NCBI GenBank assembly: GCA_004352715.1
Contig: SCFE01000114.1
Location: 1,277,865 to 1,341,864, forward strand
From: Hofstenia miamia
Taxonomy: Eukaryota > Xenacoelomorpha > Acoela
Direction of reading: 5' to 3'
DNA length: 64,000 bases
The translations under genes were made by a program, and so were the position numbers. The notes below the pieces were generated by a model, which had not been told where the DNA came from, did no database searches, and saw only the letters and a list, made by a program, of their open reading frames with translations. Below, piece by piece: positions 47,940 to 59,200 of this stretch. Within the stretch, counting starts at the first letter, position 1. Every line of letters starts with the position of its first letter.

Positions 47940-49910
47940 ATTAAACAAGAACACAATGCCAATAACAATGAATAGGATTGTCCTCCAAGCAACTGTAGAT
48001 ACTGGCACCCTGTTTCCATTACCATGGATATGTATGTATGCAGTGATTACCTTGATACCAAATATTTAATCAAATTCACAATAGTGAATGATAAGTTTTC
48101 ACATGACACTTATTGTTGATACCACCAACCATGCATTGCCTTATCAAATAATTTTAGGCAAAGATTTTCTTGAGCAATATTGCTTTATAATTAATTTTCA
48201 GGATAAAATGCAAACAATTGATAATGACAATAACATGATAACTACACACTCACAAACCTTAACTAATCAGACAATAACATTTTACCCTACTGAAACAATC
48301 AAAATCAAACCTTTTAGTTGGAATTTTGTAACATTAAAGTCTAAAAATCCAAATCATTCCAATTTTGTCATTGATAGCCAGAAGGGTTTAAAAAGTCATC
48401 ACCAATTGCTACTATTGTAAAAGCTAAACCTAAACCAGTTCTAACACTAGACCCAGCAGACAATTACAGTAATTCTACTACCATTCCAATAATAACACAA
48501 TAGACAAATCCTCATCTTTTGACTAACCAAATGGATCATTTGATTTCCACTTTACAAAACTATTTATTAGTGTTTAATTACAACAACATCAATGTAGGAA
48601 AGGCTATCAGCAAAGAACACACTATTGAAAGAACTCACAATAAACCAATACAGCAACCTGTACATCTGATACCAGAGCACCTAAAACAGGAATATTCAAA
48701 AATGATAACAGATCTACTGAATAACAGAATAATCCAACCATAAAAAATTCCATATGGATCTTCTACAGCTTTCATCAAACAAAAAAATAAATATTGCCTC
48801 TGTGTTGACTTTTGAAAACTTAATGACATAACAAAAAAAGAGGCTTATCCACTACCACACATTGACAAAATACTCTATACAGCATGTCAAAATTCTTTTT
48901 TCACCACACTAGATCTATGTTAAGCATATTGGCAAGTTCCCATGCACAAATCAGATATTGAAAAAACAGCATTCATCACTCCATACAGCCCCTTCAAATT
49001 GCTTTATATAGCCTTTGCACTTTGAAATGCCCTGCCACATTAAAGTGATACATCACTAAAATACTTCAAACTACTAATAACAATTTAGAAGATGGTATTG
49101 CTGCATACATAGATGACATACTAAATGCATCTACAATAATCAATAAAAACATCAAAAAACTAGACATAATACTATCATTACTAAAACAATCTGGTGTAAA
49201 AATTAACAGCCAAAAATGTAAACTTTTACAAACATCAGTAATTTTTCTAGGCTGTCAAATACAGCATAATAAAATCAGCTTAAAAGAGGATGCCTGAAAT
49301 ACAATAGATAAAATCACACCTAAGAAAGATGTACACAAAATTTTAGGCTTCTTGAACTATACCAAGTATTTATCCTGAACATCTTTCACAATGTTATTAC
49401 CATGTCAAATTTATTAAAAAAAATAAAATTTTATTCAAATGGTCATGGAAACATCAATCAGAACTTAATAATTTGAAAACAGAAATTAGAAAACTGTCAA
49501 GTTTAAACACACCAGACTTCTCAAAAGAATTCATTGTTGATTGCAATGCTGGATCTGTGGCTATAGGTGCTACATTAAATTCAATTTATCAACAATTTTG
49601 AATCTCCCATTTAATTTTTTATTCAAAAACTTAAACAGAATGAGCTCAACTATGGTTCTACAAAAGTAGAAATGCTTGCACTAGTTGAGAATATTAAACA
49701 ATTTCAGTACTTTCTCCTTGGGCAATCACATTTCACTGTTCAAACAGATAATTTCAGCCTCAGTTGACTTAAGAAATTTTGAAGATACTGCTCTAATATA
49801 ATAGCATGTTGGATAGTATACCTAACCAAATTTAGCTTCACCATTATTCATCAAAAAGGGAAATAACATACTAATGCTGACTTAATGACTGCACTTCCAC
49901 AGTACCACCA
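47940..49910 (+). pseudogene. pol of LTR element 2: protease, RT, RNase H
   Basis: Protease: TVDTG at 47992-48006 with the active-site DTG intact, then LGKDFLEQY near 48150. RT: VDF.KLNDI near 48810, YPLPHIDKIL, AYWQVPMHKSDIEKTAF, an FGLCNAP-type region with a shift near 49025, and the catalytic YIDDIL at 49107. RNase H: NYGSTKVEMLALVENIKQFQ near 49655 and QTDN near 49745. Stops at 48812, 49050, 49297, 49377 and 49600 are TGA at expected or plausible Arg sites. A TAA at 48917 replaces a likely Gln. This copy preserves the RT palm that element 1 lost. Confidence 0.85.
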
Positions 49911-50239
49911 TGATGATACTAAGCAAATATATGATAAAGTACCATTTCCATTCATCATGAAATCAGTATATGACAACCTCCCAGTAGTCAACACTGATAG
50001 AGAAACAATCTATTGCTGAGCTACAATCAGAAGAATCAACTGAATTAAAATTAACACCACAACACCAACAACAACTTTGATACAAATATTCCTTAAACAT
50101 TGTGAGCTAACATAAGTCCAAAGAAATTAAACTGGATTTAAACTGATTTAACCAACTATCTTACAAGAATAGCAATTCCTGAATCAACAGATGCTACCAT
50201 TGTTGAAGATCAATTTGCACCTATTAAAGAAACAAACTC

Positions 50240-51340
50240 ATTAGCATTAATGAAACAATAATTTACAGAATCCTGGAAATACATCAAATCATTACATTGC
50301 TTAAACTTTATGCACATCTGGCACTCAATGTGGAATGTACTTTGTCCAAATGTATAATTTCTGAAGTTAACTATCCTGCAACCATAGGGATTGCATGGCT
50401 GCATAGCACACCCAAAAGTAGAATTTCATTAGAGGATTGCATTGCTACTAAGCACTACTACTTCATCCCATTGCCTTTAATTCATGCTGCCATCATACAG
50501 CCTGCATGGAGATCCAAACATGGTGAAAAGCAAAGCATAAACATTCCATTATCACATTAAGATTAATACATCAATAGTCTTATTAAAACAATCAATTCTG
50601 ATAAATACAAGCAGAGTAAATCTAAGCTTATACAAGAAGATGATACCTCTAATTTGTACTGCAATGATCATGTCCCACTTTAACATGTCTTCTAAAAAGG
50701 AAAACTTATTGCTGAACAAATAGAATATGTTAAATCCACAATATCAAGATTACCAAACTCAATGCTCATCCTATTCTCTGAAATCAGCAATTTATTCTAG
50801 TATAACCTCATACATTAATCATTACAATATTACAATATATCCAAATGAGCTGAAATCATCAGAATGCTGAGAGCTAATATCTCTGATCATGAAAACATTA
50901 CAGAGGAAATAGTTATGAATAACATTTCATTATTTTTTGATGAAATTAAAAATGATTCTAATTTGTTAAGCTTGTACAAATTTTTCTATTCTAATACAAC
51001 AATTAACAAATAGGAGATACATGCTTCATATATTGATGCAAAAATATCTTTACTTATTGCTATCAAGGGCTTTTGATTATACCTAAAGTTCTACAATTTA
51101 TTTTCTAGAAAACTCAACAGCCTTTGTAACACTATAGTCATCTCAAATAACATAGAAAATCACAAATTCTTTCATTTTGCAAAATGAGTAAGCACATAAC
51201 TAGAAGCTTTGTGCTATGATACACAATTTATGAAATATTCTTACATACTTTCTTGGAAAAATCCACATGCAATGCAATTACTCTAGATAAAGATGGTCAA
51301 TCACTTTTTGCATCAGATATTGTTCAATTAGAAGACTAAA
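50240..51340 (+). pseudogene. ORF3 remnant of LTR element 2
   Basis: Homologous to the C-terminal half of ORF3 in element 1. Compare HLALNVECTLSKCIISE here with HIALDVECTTACVRISN there, IPLPLIHAAIIQPAWRSK with IPPPMIETPLIQPKWKVW, and NSMLILFSEI with NCMLILFQAV. The order of conserved patches is kept for about 1 kb to near the LTR. It is broken by many stops, and the N-terminal half is missing. Function unknown. Confidence 0.75.
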
Positions 51341-51364
51341 TTCTATAGTCCTGTTTGGGGTCAG

Positions 51365-52160
51365 TGTGGCATAAAGATTGTTATTATTTTGCATTCTATA
51401 TTTTCAGTTATTTTAATTTCAATATTAATTTTTTGAATTTATTTCAATTGTAATTTTAACAAAATTACAAAGGTGCTATTTACTTTGGTTTGAAATTCTG
51501 CTAATTTAACAGTGCAGTAAAGCTCTAGCAGACAATCAATTTGTACCAGTCAAATATTTATTCATGTTTTGATCAAATGCTATGTTTTTGTTTACAATGA
51601 CCAGTTTTTATTTGTATAAATATCCATGAATTGTTCATTTATATTCTCTTTAATTTGTTCTCAATAAATTTGTTTTACTTTGTATCTTGAATTATTGTTT
51701 ATTTAAATTTTGAGTTTCTAAATTCATACATATAGTTAAAGGGCACCTAAACAGTGGAAAAATTGACTGGCTTACTCTCCTTTAACCTAGGTTAAAGTGG
51801 TTCTACCACTTGTCTTTCATTAATAAAATTCTTATTAATGCTTTCACCCAAATTTCATGAAATGAGGAACACACTGAGTGTAGGTTATTTTCACTAGCAC
51901 TTAGGTTTAATATTTGCACCCAAGAATTAGGGCTTCTTTCTTCCTAGTCAATTAGGGCTCTAGTCTAAAGCAACTTTTCTAAAAGTTTTCTTGTATCAAG
52001 TTGGCCAAGTGTGGCCACTCTTCCCCAACACAATATCCTGTTTTACTTTCAATTTTTATTAGGATAGGGTATAAAAGCATCAGTAAATCCATGCATCAAT
52101 TTGAAACCATCAATAAGCTAGAATGGTAGAATAGTTATCTGATTTCATACCAATGCCACA
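51365..52160 (+). repeat. 3' LTR of element 2 (796 bp)
   Basis: It starts TGTGGCATAAAGATTG and ends CCAATGCCACA, with inverted ends TGTGGC/GCCACA. It follows a G-rich tract. The last 350 bases match the 5' LTR copy at 45650-46032. Confidence 0.85.
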
Positions 52161-52269
52161 TTATACACATATGTTCTAGATGATTTTAAAGCAATGAACA
52201 AAACATTAAATAATTTCATCAGTTGTATAAGTTTCTCAGAAAAAGAGCATTTTACATTTGAAAGCATAA

Positions 52270-53048
52270 TGTAGAGTCACTTGGGGAAACATGCCCATTC
52301 TTATTTTCAATTATGTTATTCTGATTTATTTTAGTGAAGTCAGTATGATGTAGTTATTTTTTAGCTTAATTCATGAAGCTAAGGTATGGTCCCCTTACTT
52401 GGTGCAAACATGTTATTGTTGCTCAATTTAATTTGAGTAGGAAAACATTATATTTGATATTCCATTGTAAATAAAGACAGGTAATCATTGTTAGTTTGTG
52501 TAAATATGAGAACCTATGTAGAGAAAAAGCTATTGACTTTATCTCACTAAAACTGTTTTTGCTTTTATTTACCATTATTTATATTTAACCTGATTTTGGT
52601 TATGATAACTGAGTAAGTTTCTGGCAACAATTTGGGAGTCACTCTTCTATGCTGGGGACAATGATCTAGTTCTCAGACAATTAGCAGCCTAAATCATGGA
52701 CTGCATTAAGTTATGGATAGGGCTATGTGTTGATATAATAAACAATTTAGATGATTATTGTTGATTGAGCTAGAAAATAAAAAGTGAGACAGATAGGGTA
52801 GCACCTTTTCAAGCAAGTTTACAAACCTCTCTTCTTAGATATCACTCTGGCTTAAAGCCATACAAATCAGTGATCCCTGATGTTTTCTTTCTAAACAAGT
52901 ACTAGATACCTGGATGAATTACTGATGTTTTGCTATTTGTTTATTTATCACTAGAATCAGGGCTGTTATGAGATGGTCACTCTTACAACCTTCTGCCATG
53001 ACATTAATTTCCCCAGTGCTGTTCTAGTTCCCAGCCCCTGATTCTACA
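52270..53048 (+). repeat. 5' LTR of element 3 (779 bp)
   Basis: It starts TGTAGAGTCACTTGGGG and ends GATTCTACA. Positions 52435-52745 recur at about 53975-54290. A TTTGTGTAAATATGAGAACC stretch lies where a promoter or R region would be expected. Confidence 0.85.
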
Positions 53049-53309
53049 TGGTGACCCTGACATGATCCTGAACTGCCACCCAATGTTCTTAACTAGTTTG
53101 TTATGGTTCTTTTATTTTTATTCTATTTTGTTCTCTTTGTTGTTGTATGTTGGATATATTACCAATTACTACTGTACCTGTACCAATTAATTGCTGCTGC
53201 TGTTCTAGCAACCATTGTTGTTACCTGAGTTTGAAGTGCTCCCAAATTGTGATGGATTTTTCTGAAAGATCTTGTTTTCTTTATTTTTGTGTTATACTAG
53301 TTTTACACT

Positions 53310-53930
53310 ATGTATTCTAGTAATACTGCTGTGTGTCCTCCTATTGGGACTCCCTTGTGGAGCATCCCCTGTACAAGTACTTGTAGCCAGAACATTACCC
53401 CTTGTACCATTGGATTGTTAGTGAATTTATCTTTACCCACTTCCCCAGTCAAACCTCTCTGGTGAATCACCAATGTATTCTCAATACCACTACTGCTCCA
53501 CCAATTCCAGCCCATCCCTATAGAGACCCAATGCCATGGTTAGATATACAGACATTGGAAATTGAAAATTTGAAAGAGTCATTGTCTCATCAAATGACAA
53601 TGAGAATCAAAGCAAAAGGCGCATTGAATTCCTTCAAACAGAGCTAAACACTCAGCTTGTCAAATATCAATGTATGGAAAGAAAAATGCTAGAAGCAATT
53701 ATGTCTTTAAAACTTCAAATTATCAAGCTTACTCCTTCAGCCAATGTTCTGCCAGCAGCTACCTGTGATGAAGATGCCTCTTTGCCTAGTTCTTACAATT
53801 ATTATACATGAGCTGTACTGGATAAAGTCTTAGACACCTTGAGGGAGAAGTTGACTTGTCAGTTGGCTCAAATGGTGTTTTCCCAATTCACAGAGTTTCT
53901 CCCTCTGCTCTTCACTGCTTCTGCTGCAAC
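53310..53930 (+). pseudogene. gag N-terminal remnant of element 3
   Basis: The ATG at 53310 and the following 150 bases match the gag start of element 1 (3619), including CCCCTGTACAAGT and ACATTACCCCTTGTACCATT. A helix-rich part follows (53540-53730; IENLKESLSHQM versus IEHLKEALSQQV in element 1). It is truncated before the capsid and zinc knuckle. Confidence 0.8.
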
Positions 53931-53974
53931 ACCTAAGTCCGCCTCCTTGGCCATTTTGCTTGTAAATTGTAGTC

Positions 53975-54290
53975 TAATCAGAAAACATGCTATTTGATTT
54001 TGCATTGTAAACAAAGACAGGTAATAAGTGTTAGTATGTATAAATATGAGAACCTATGTAGGGAAGTAGCAATTGACTTTATCTCAATCAAACTGTGTTT
54101 GCTTTTATTTACCATTATTTATATTTAACCTGATGTTGGTTATGATAACTGTGAAAGTTTCTGGCAACAAGTTGGGAGTCATTCTTCTGTGCTGGGGACA
54201 TTGATCTAGTTCTCAGACAGTTAGCAGCCCAAATCATGGACCACATTAAGTTATGGATAGGGTTATGTGTAGACATAATAAACCTTTTGT
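53975..54290 (+). repeat. Second LTR of element 3, partial
   Basis: It matches 52435-52745 from AAACATTA/AAACATGCTATTTGA through GTTATGTGT-GACATAATAAAC, then diverges at 54290. Both ends are missing. Confidence 0.8.
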
Positions 54291-54459
54291 TCAAATTCAA
54301 CATGAGCATGCACTTAAAATTGATTACACTGTGATGATATTATGTTGTTGGTTAGAACAAATGCATGGTAATTACATGCTATTATTAAGTGAGCTGAGAG
54401 ATAAGAAATCAAAATGCTATAAAGTTAAATATTTTCACCAAGAGTTTGTTTTAATTGAG

Positions 54460-55900
54460 TAGCCATATTCATATTGATTTGCTAGCAGGTTCTGCTTTAA
54501 TAATTTCTTAAACAAATTTAGAGAGGATGCACTTCTGACACAAGTAGGAAGAGTATTCCTCATTTTTGCTACATTAGTAATGAAGGCACCTTTACATTAT
54601 CTATTATGGATTTTACCACTATTAATGCATTTCTTTGTATGCAGGTTGATTTTGGCATATCTACTTAAAGTGCTATTTGGTATTAAATTATGTATAAATT
54701 TGTACATATTTGTTAGGCATGTGTATTTTGTGTAATATAATGGTGATAATATAGATAATTGTTTTATTTTCTCACCCATTTGATATTTATCAACACTAAA
54801 CATTGCAGAAATGCACCAGTTGAATACTCTATTTAATCTGTGTTGTTTATCTAAGCTAATATTGCATAGAAGTACACAAGCATAAGTGTAATGAGCAAGA
54901 ACAAGAGCATCTACAATAACTTTACTTTCTGTAATTTTTCTGATTTGTTTTAAATAGTTTGTGCCTGCAGATATTTTAACCTATTTTCTCTCAAAATAAT
55001 CCATCAAAACTGAATTGTTGATCAATTTCAACACCCATGTACCATACTGATTGCATGCTTTAATACCAGGGCCTTCTGCAGAGACTCTAATATGGATATC
55101 ACTTGTATTGTGTTTAATTCCCTAATACACTTTTCACACACTTTTTTATCTGTTTCAAAAGTAAATAATCATAAAATTATCTATTTATGTGATACTTGTA
55201 TGTTAGCAAAAACAAATTAAATGCATCGAATTTTTAAAATGAAATAGCAGCATATTTGAAAAACAGAATGTAATCCTTTGCATGTAATGTATAGAATCCT
55301 AAAAACAAATTAGATTTTGTACATAGGTTAGCCAAGCAGTAGAAATACATGGAATTGTTTATAGATGGGAAAATTAATCATTAGTCAAAAGCATATTATC
55401 AAAAAAACACAATGTAAACCCCTGATTAGTAAGGTAACAATGTGTATATTGACAAAAATGAGTGCAAACAAGATAAACATGCAATTTAAATTGGCACCAG
55501 ATAAATAAAAGAGTTACTATAGAAAGTACATGTTTATGAATCACTGTATAATAGCTAAATTGGCCCCTTTAGATATTGCAGAGCCACTAAAGAATGAGTC
55601 AGTAATTATATCACCACTAGATGCTCTTGGAACACCCCTGTCAATATCCATCAATCAGCCATTACTTCATTTTGTGTAACTCCCAAAGTTTATCTTTAAC
55701 TACTGTTGGGCTAGGATTAGCATTTTTCTAGTGAGTTCATGAAATGCCTAGCACTGGTGTATGCAAGAAGGAGGACTGGTAGAATTTTCCACCAGGTTCT
55801 CAAGTATTGATTTTGATTCATTAAATACAATCACATTTTCAGGGTTTAGTTTTAAATAATTTCATGTGGATTCAGCCCAATTTGCTCACTCAATTTGACC
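54460..55900 (-). mobile_element. LINE-type remnant, minus strand
   Basis: On the minus strand, 55060-54460 reads as the end of a LINE RT polyprotein: VIVDALVLAHYTYACVLL, LNRVFNWCISAMFSVDKY, LSPLYYTKYTCLTNMYKF and, after one stop, MRNTLPTCVRSASSLNLFKK. Further out, 55800-55560 reads in pieces (NPENVIVFNESKS, DRGVPRASSGDIITDSFF), consistent with upstream parts of the same element. Stops and shifts are numerous and CpG is almost absent. A family cannot be assigned. Confidence 0.55.
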
Positions 55901-56233
55901 ATTAATATGTTTTCTTCCCTCAGAAAATGCCCCTAATGTCTAAATATTTTAGATTCCATGAACTTACATAGGCAAATTAAACAATTTCGAAAAGAACCCA
56001 TAATTTAGGAATTTCACAAAATTCAGTTTTATAATTTTATTGAAAGTAGAAAAATTTGGTCAATGATTTATTTCTTAAGTGCACTTAGGAACCAATTTCT
56101 GCGCAGTTACAACATCAAAATAACATATTAACTTCAAACACATCAGAACTCACTATATCTATGGTAAGTTTGTACAGAAATTAGATAAATCCAAAAGCAA
56201 GTAAAATCAATGTGTGTACTACATTGTAAACAA

Positions 56234-59200
56234 TTAACATGAAACATTAGTTAATCTTTTAGAATGTGGATCTGGATATTTAGAAAACCCATAGTCCTGT
56301 TTTATTATTTTTCTTTGAAATTGAGAACTAGGTTTCTCCATTTGAGGCCATTCTCCAAATTTGTCTTGGTGGGTTGTTAGATAAACACTTTTCAATTTTT
56401 CAGCTAGCTCATCATTCCAGTCTTGCTTTTTTTGTTCAAAGAGTCCCCAGTTTGTAGGTTTTCCTAGAATTACATATAATAATGCATTAAATAGTGAAAT
56501 CTCATGCATGTTGTTTACAAAGTATTTACAGTATAGAATCTAGAAAATTACTCAATTCTAGCATTGACTATTCTCATTGTTATAAATGTAAACATTACTT
56601 ACAAAGAAATTTAGAAAATGACAATTATGTAATCACTTAAAATTTTAACATTATTCAAGATATTTAAATGAAAATAGCAAATTTACTGTATTGAAAACAA
56701 TATTGAAATATATAATAGATACACTAGGTGGGAATATTGTACTGTTTGTAAGACCCCACTTTCTAGAAGAGAAAACTATTACTTAGCACAGGGTTCTTGA
56801 GTACTCATACTGTCATGAACTCAAATGAGATGTAAAACTTTATCAGAAAATTTAGAAGAGAAATCATATATACTTAAACATAAACTTGATCAAAATCCAC
56901 TTGATGGTATTGTAAAAAATCAAATATTTTAATTTTCAGTTTCTTTATCACACATTAAGAACTATTTTTTAGTTTTAATACATGAGATATTGTAAAATAA
57001 ATATGTTTTTACCTTAAAAAATTAGAAAAACCAAATATAATTAAAATTTTATTAAAGAAATACTTGAATTCAAACTCTGGATTACCCAGGTTGTATGGAA
57101 TCAGAGTTTTGATTGGTCTAATGTAACCTGGCTCCCTCAAATTACCATCACATAGAGGCATAGTTAATTTTTCTTTTTCTATTGTTCCATGGTTATCTGT
57201 GTTTCAATTATGTAACATCTCCTTTTCCATGGTTTCAATTTCTTCATTTATAGTATAGTCTCAGATCTGCTTTTGTCAAAGTCTCAATGGAAAACTATAT
57301 CCCATGTCCCAGAATTCTAGTAATAAGCTACAGCATCTTTTTAAATCTGCATGGTTACGTCTCAGCATTAAAAGTAGACATTGCAGAAAGTATTCATGAT
57401 TTATAATATAAATTGAAACTTATATTTATATTTTTCATAAAAAATACACAATATTCTCTGAGGTTAGACCATTTTCAAATTAAAATTCAAAAATCAAAAC
57501 TTAGATAATAAGTATTATATTCAGTTTATCAGCATTCAATTGTATGCTGCTGCTACTACTACTACATGCTACTTGATTTGTCTCACTATTAGATTAGATG
57601 AGATTGGATATTCTTCATTGACAATGGTAATCAGAGATACATCCTCAACTTTTGAACATTGATATTAATCTAACCTTCCACTTGATTTCAATTTACCAAA
57701 TTTTAATTAGGTACTAAGTCAAAATGTGTTTGGCATTCTCAGTTCATGTATTTTAAAATTTAAAGTTAGGATAATAAATTAAAAATCTTTAAAATATTGT
57801 ACCAAAATATATTGAAAAAAAATTGTATTTAAATAATATGTATGAAAGAAGACATCTGCACAACTCAGTTTTGCAACTGGCTGAAATTTTCTTGTCAAAG
57901 TTATTTTTCAATGTACATAGCACCATATGGGCTGATTCAATGAAGTTTTTGGAATAGCTTACTAGAAGTACATTAATGTAATCTACACACTTTTGACCAA
58001 ATTCACTTGAATATGTTTGATCAGGAAGGGTATGATCTTAATATTGACAATTTGATTTATATATGTTGCAATGTATGCCTTAACAATATTCTGCATTATT
58101 TTTTCTCTTCTTGTATATTATTTGCTTAACTTCAAATGCTACTTTGTCAACTTATTGGTAAAATTTTTTGATGATTAATTTGAGGGCATTTTCCATTTAA
58201 AAATTTTGAATTTCTTTTAAGTTTATTTGCAAACCCTAATGTTGTGTATATTGTAATGAATGTATGTGCACATTTCATGCAAGATTTATATATTTATAGG
58301 AAGTTATACACGTTATACAATTTTTTAAAAAAACACTATCTAGACATTTCTCTACTTTCCTGAAAGGGCACTGTTGGGAACAAATCCATCTGAAAACTTG
58401 ATATTGTTTCATATATATTTTCAAAATACTATCTTTCAATTTATTGGTATTTATTATTAAATAAATTAGCTGAATTATAATACTGAAAGCTATTTTGTTT
58501 TAGCAATCTTCTATATTTGATTGGACTTTAGAGAAGCAATTGCAGATGAAGATCTCATCCAGACAATGGAATGCCTTCAAATGAATATTAATGGGGATAA
58601 CAATTGTTCTTCAGGAAAAGAAATAAACCCTCCTAATAACAAGAAAAAGAAAATAAGTGGAAAACAAAGGCAGGAAAAAACAAATACTTTTGAGTTTACA
58701 ATAAAACATATTCTAGACTTTGTCAACATACAGTCAACATACAGTGTCATACACACTAATATGACCTCAAAAGAAAAGAATTTTTTATTATTATAGGACA
58801 TTGAAAAATATTCATATTTACTAATGCAATGTCTGTTGCAGTTGATTTTCAAATAAAAGAAGACATCCTAAATCACATTACCTGATTAAGTTATCCCATG
58901 AAAATCTATTTAATTGAAAATACTTTCCACCCAATCTTAAGTTTTCAGAATTAAACAAAATTTCCAAGATAAAAGGTCATGAATTTGTAGAAAGGTATGT
59001 TCAATATAAAAAAGCAGCTTTTGAAGGCATCCAGTCTAAAAGAAAAATCAGTGGCATCCAAGTTTGCAGGGCAGCATAGTTTCTTTCTTGTGCATGTTTT
59101 CAGAAAATGATCAAACATGAAGAATGTTAAGAAACTTTCTCTTACAATATCCAATCTACAAAATAATCATGACTATCATGGTTCAATGATGCTTACATTA

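Larger units (their letters stand above)
45650..52160 (+). mobile_element. LTR retrotransposon, element 2 (Gypsy-type), integrase deleted
   Basis: The order is partial 5' LTR, primer site, gag, protease, RT, RNase H, ORF3 remnant, a G-rich tract (CTGTTTGGGGTCAG) and a 3' LTR. LTR ends are TGTGGC...GCCACA, different from the TGTAGA...TCTACA of elements 1 and 3, so it is a separate family. Sequence passes from RNase H (about 49910) to ORF3 (about 50240) with no integrase. Many TGA stops and shifts. Element 3 starts about 110 bases beyond its end. Confidence 0.88.
52270..54290 (+). mobile_element. LTR retrotransposon, element 3, mostly deleted (same family as element 1)
   Basis: A complete 5' LTR (52270-53048, TGTAGA...TCTACA), primer site TGGTGACCCTGACATG at 53049, and a gag N-terminus are followed directly by part of a second LTR. 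All of pol and ORF3 is missing. The gag start and LTR ends match element 1. Confidence 0.85.
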
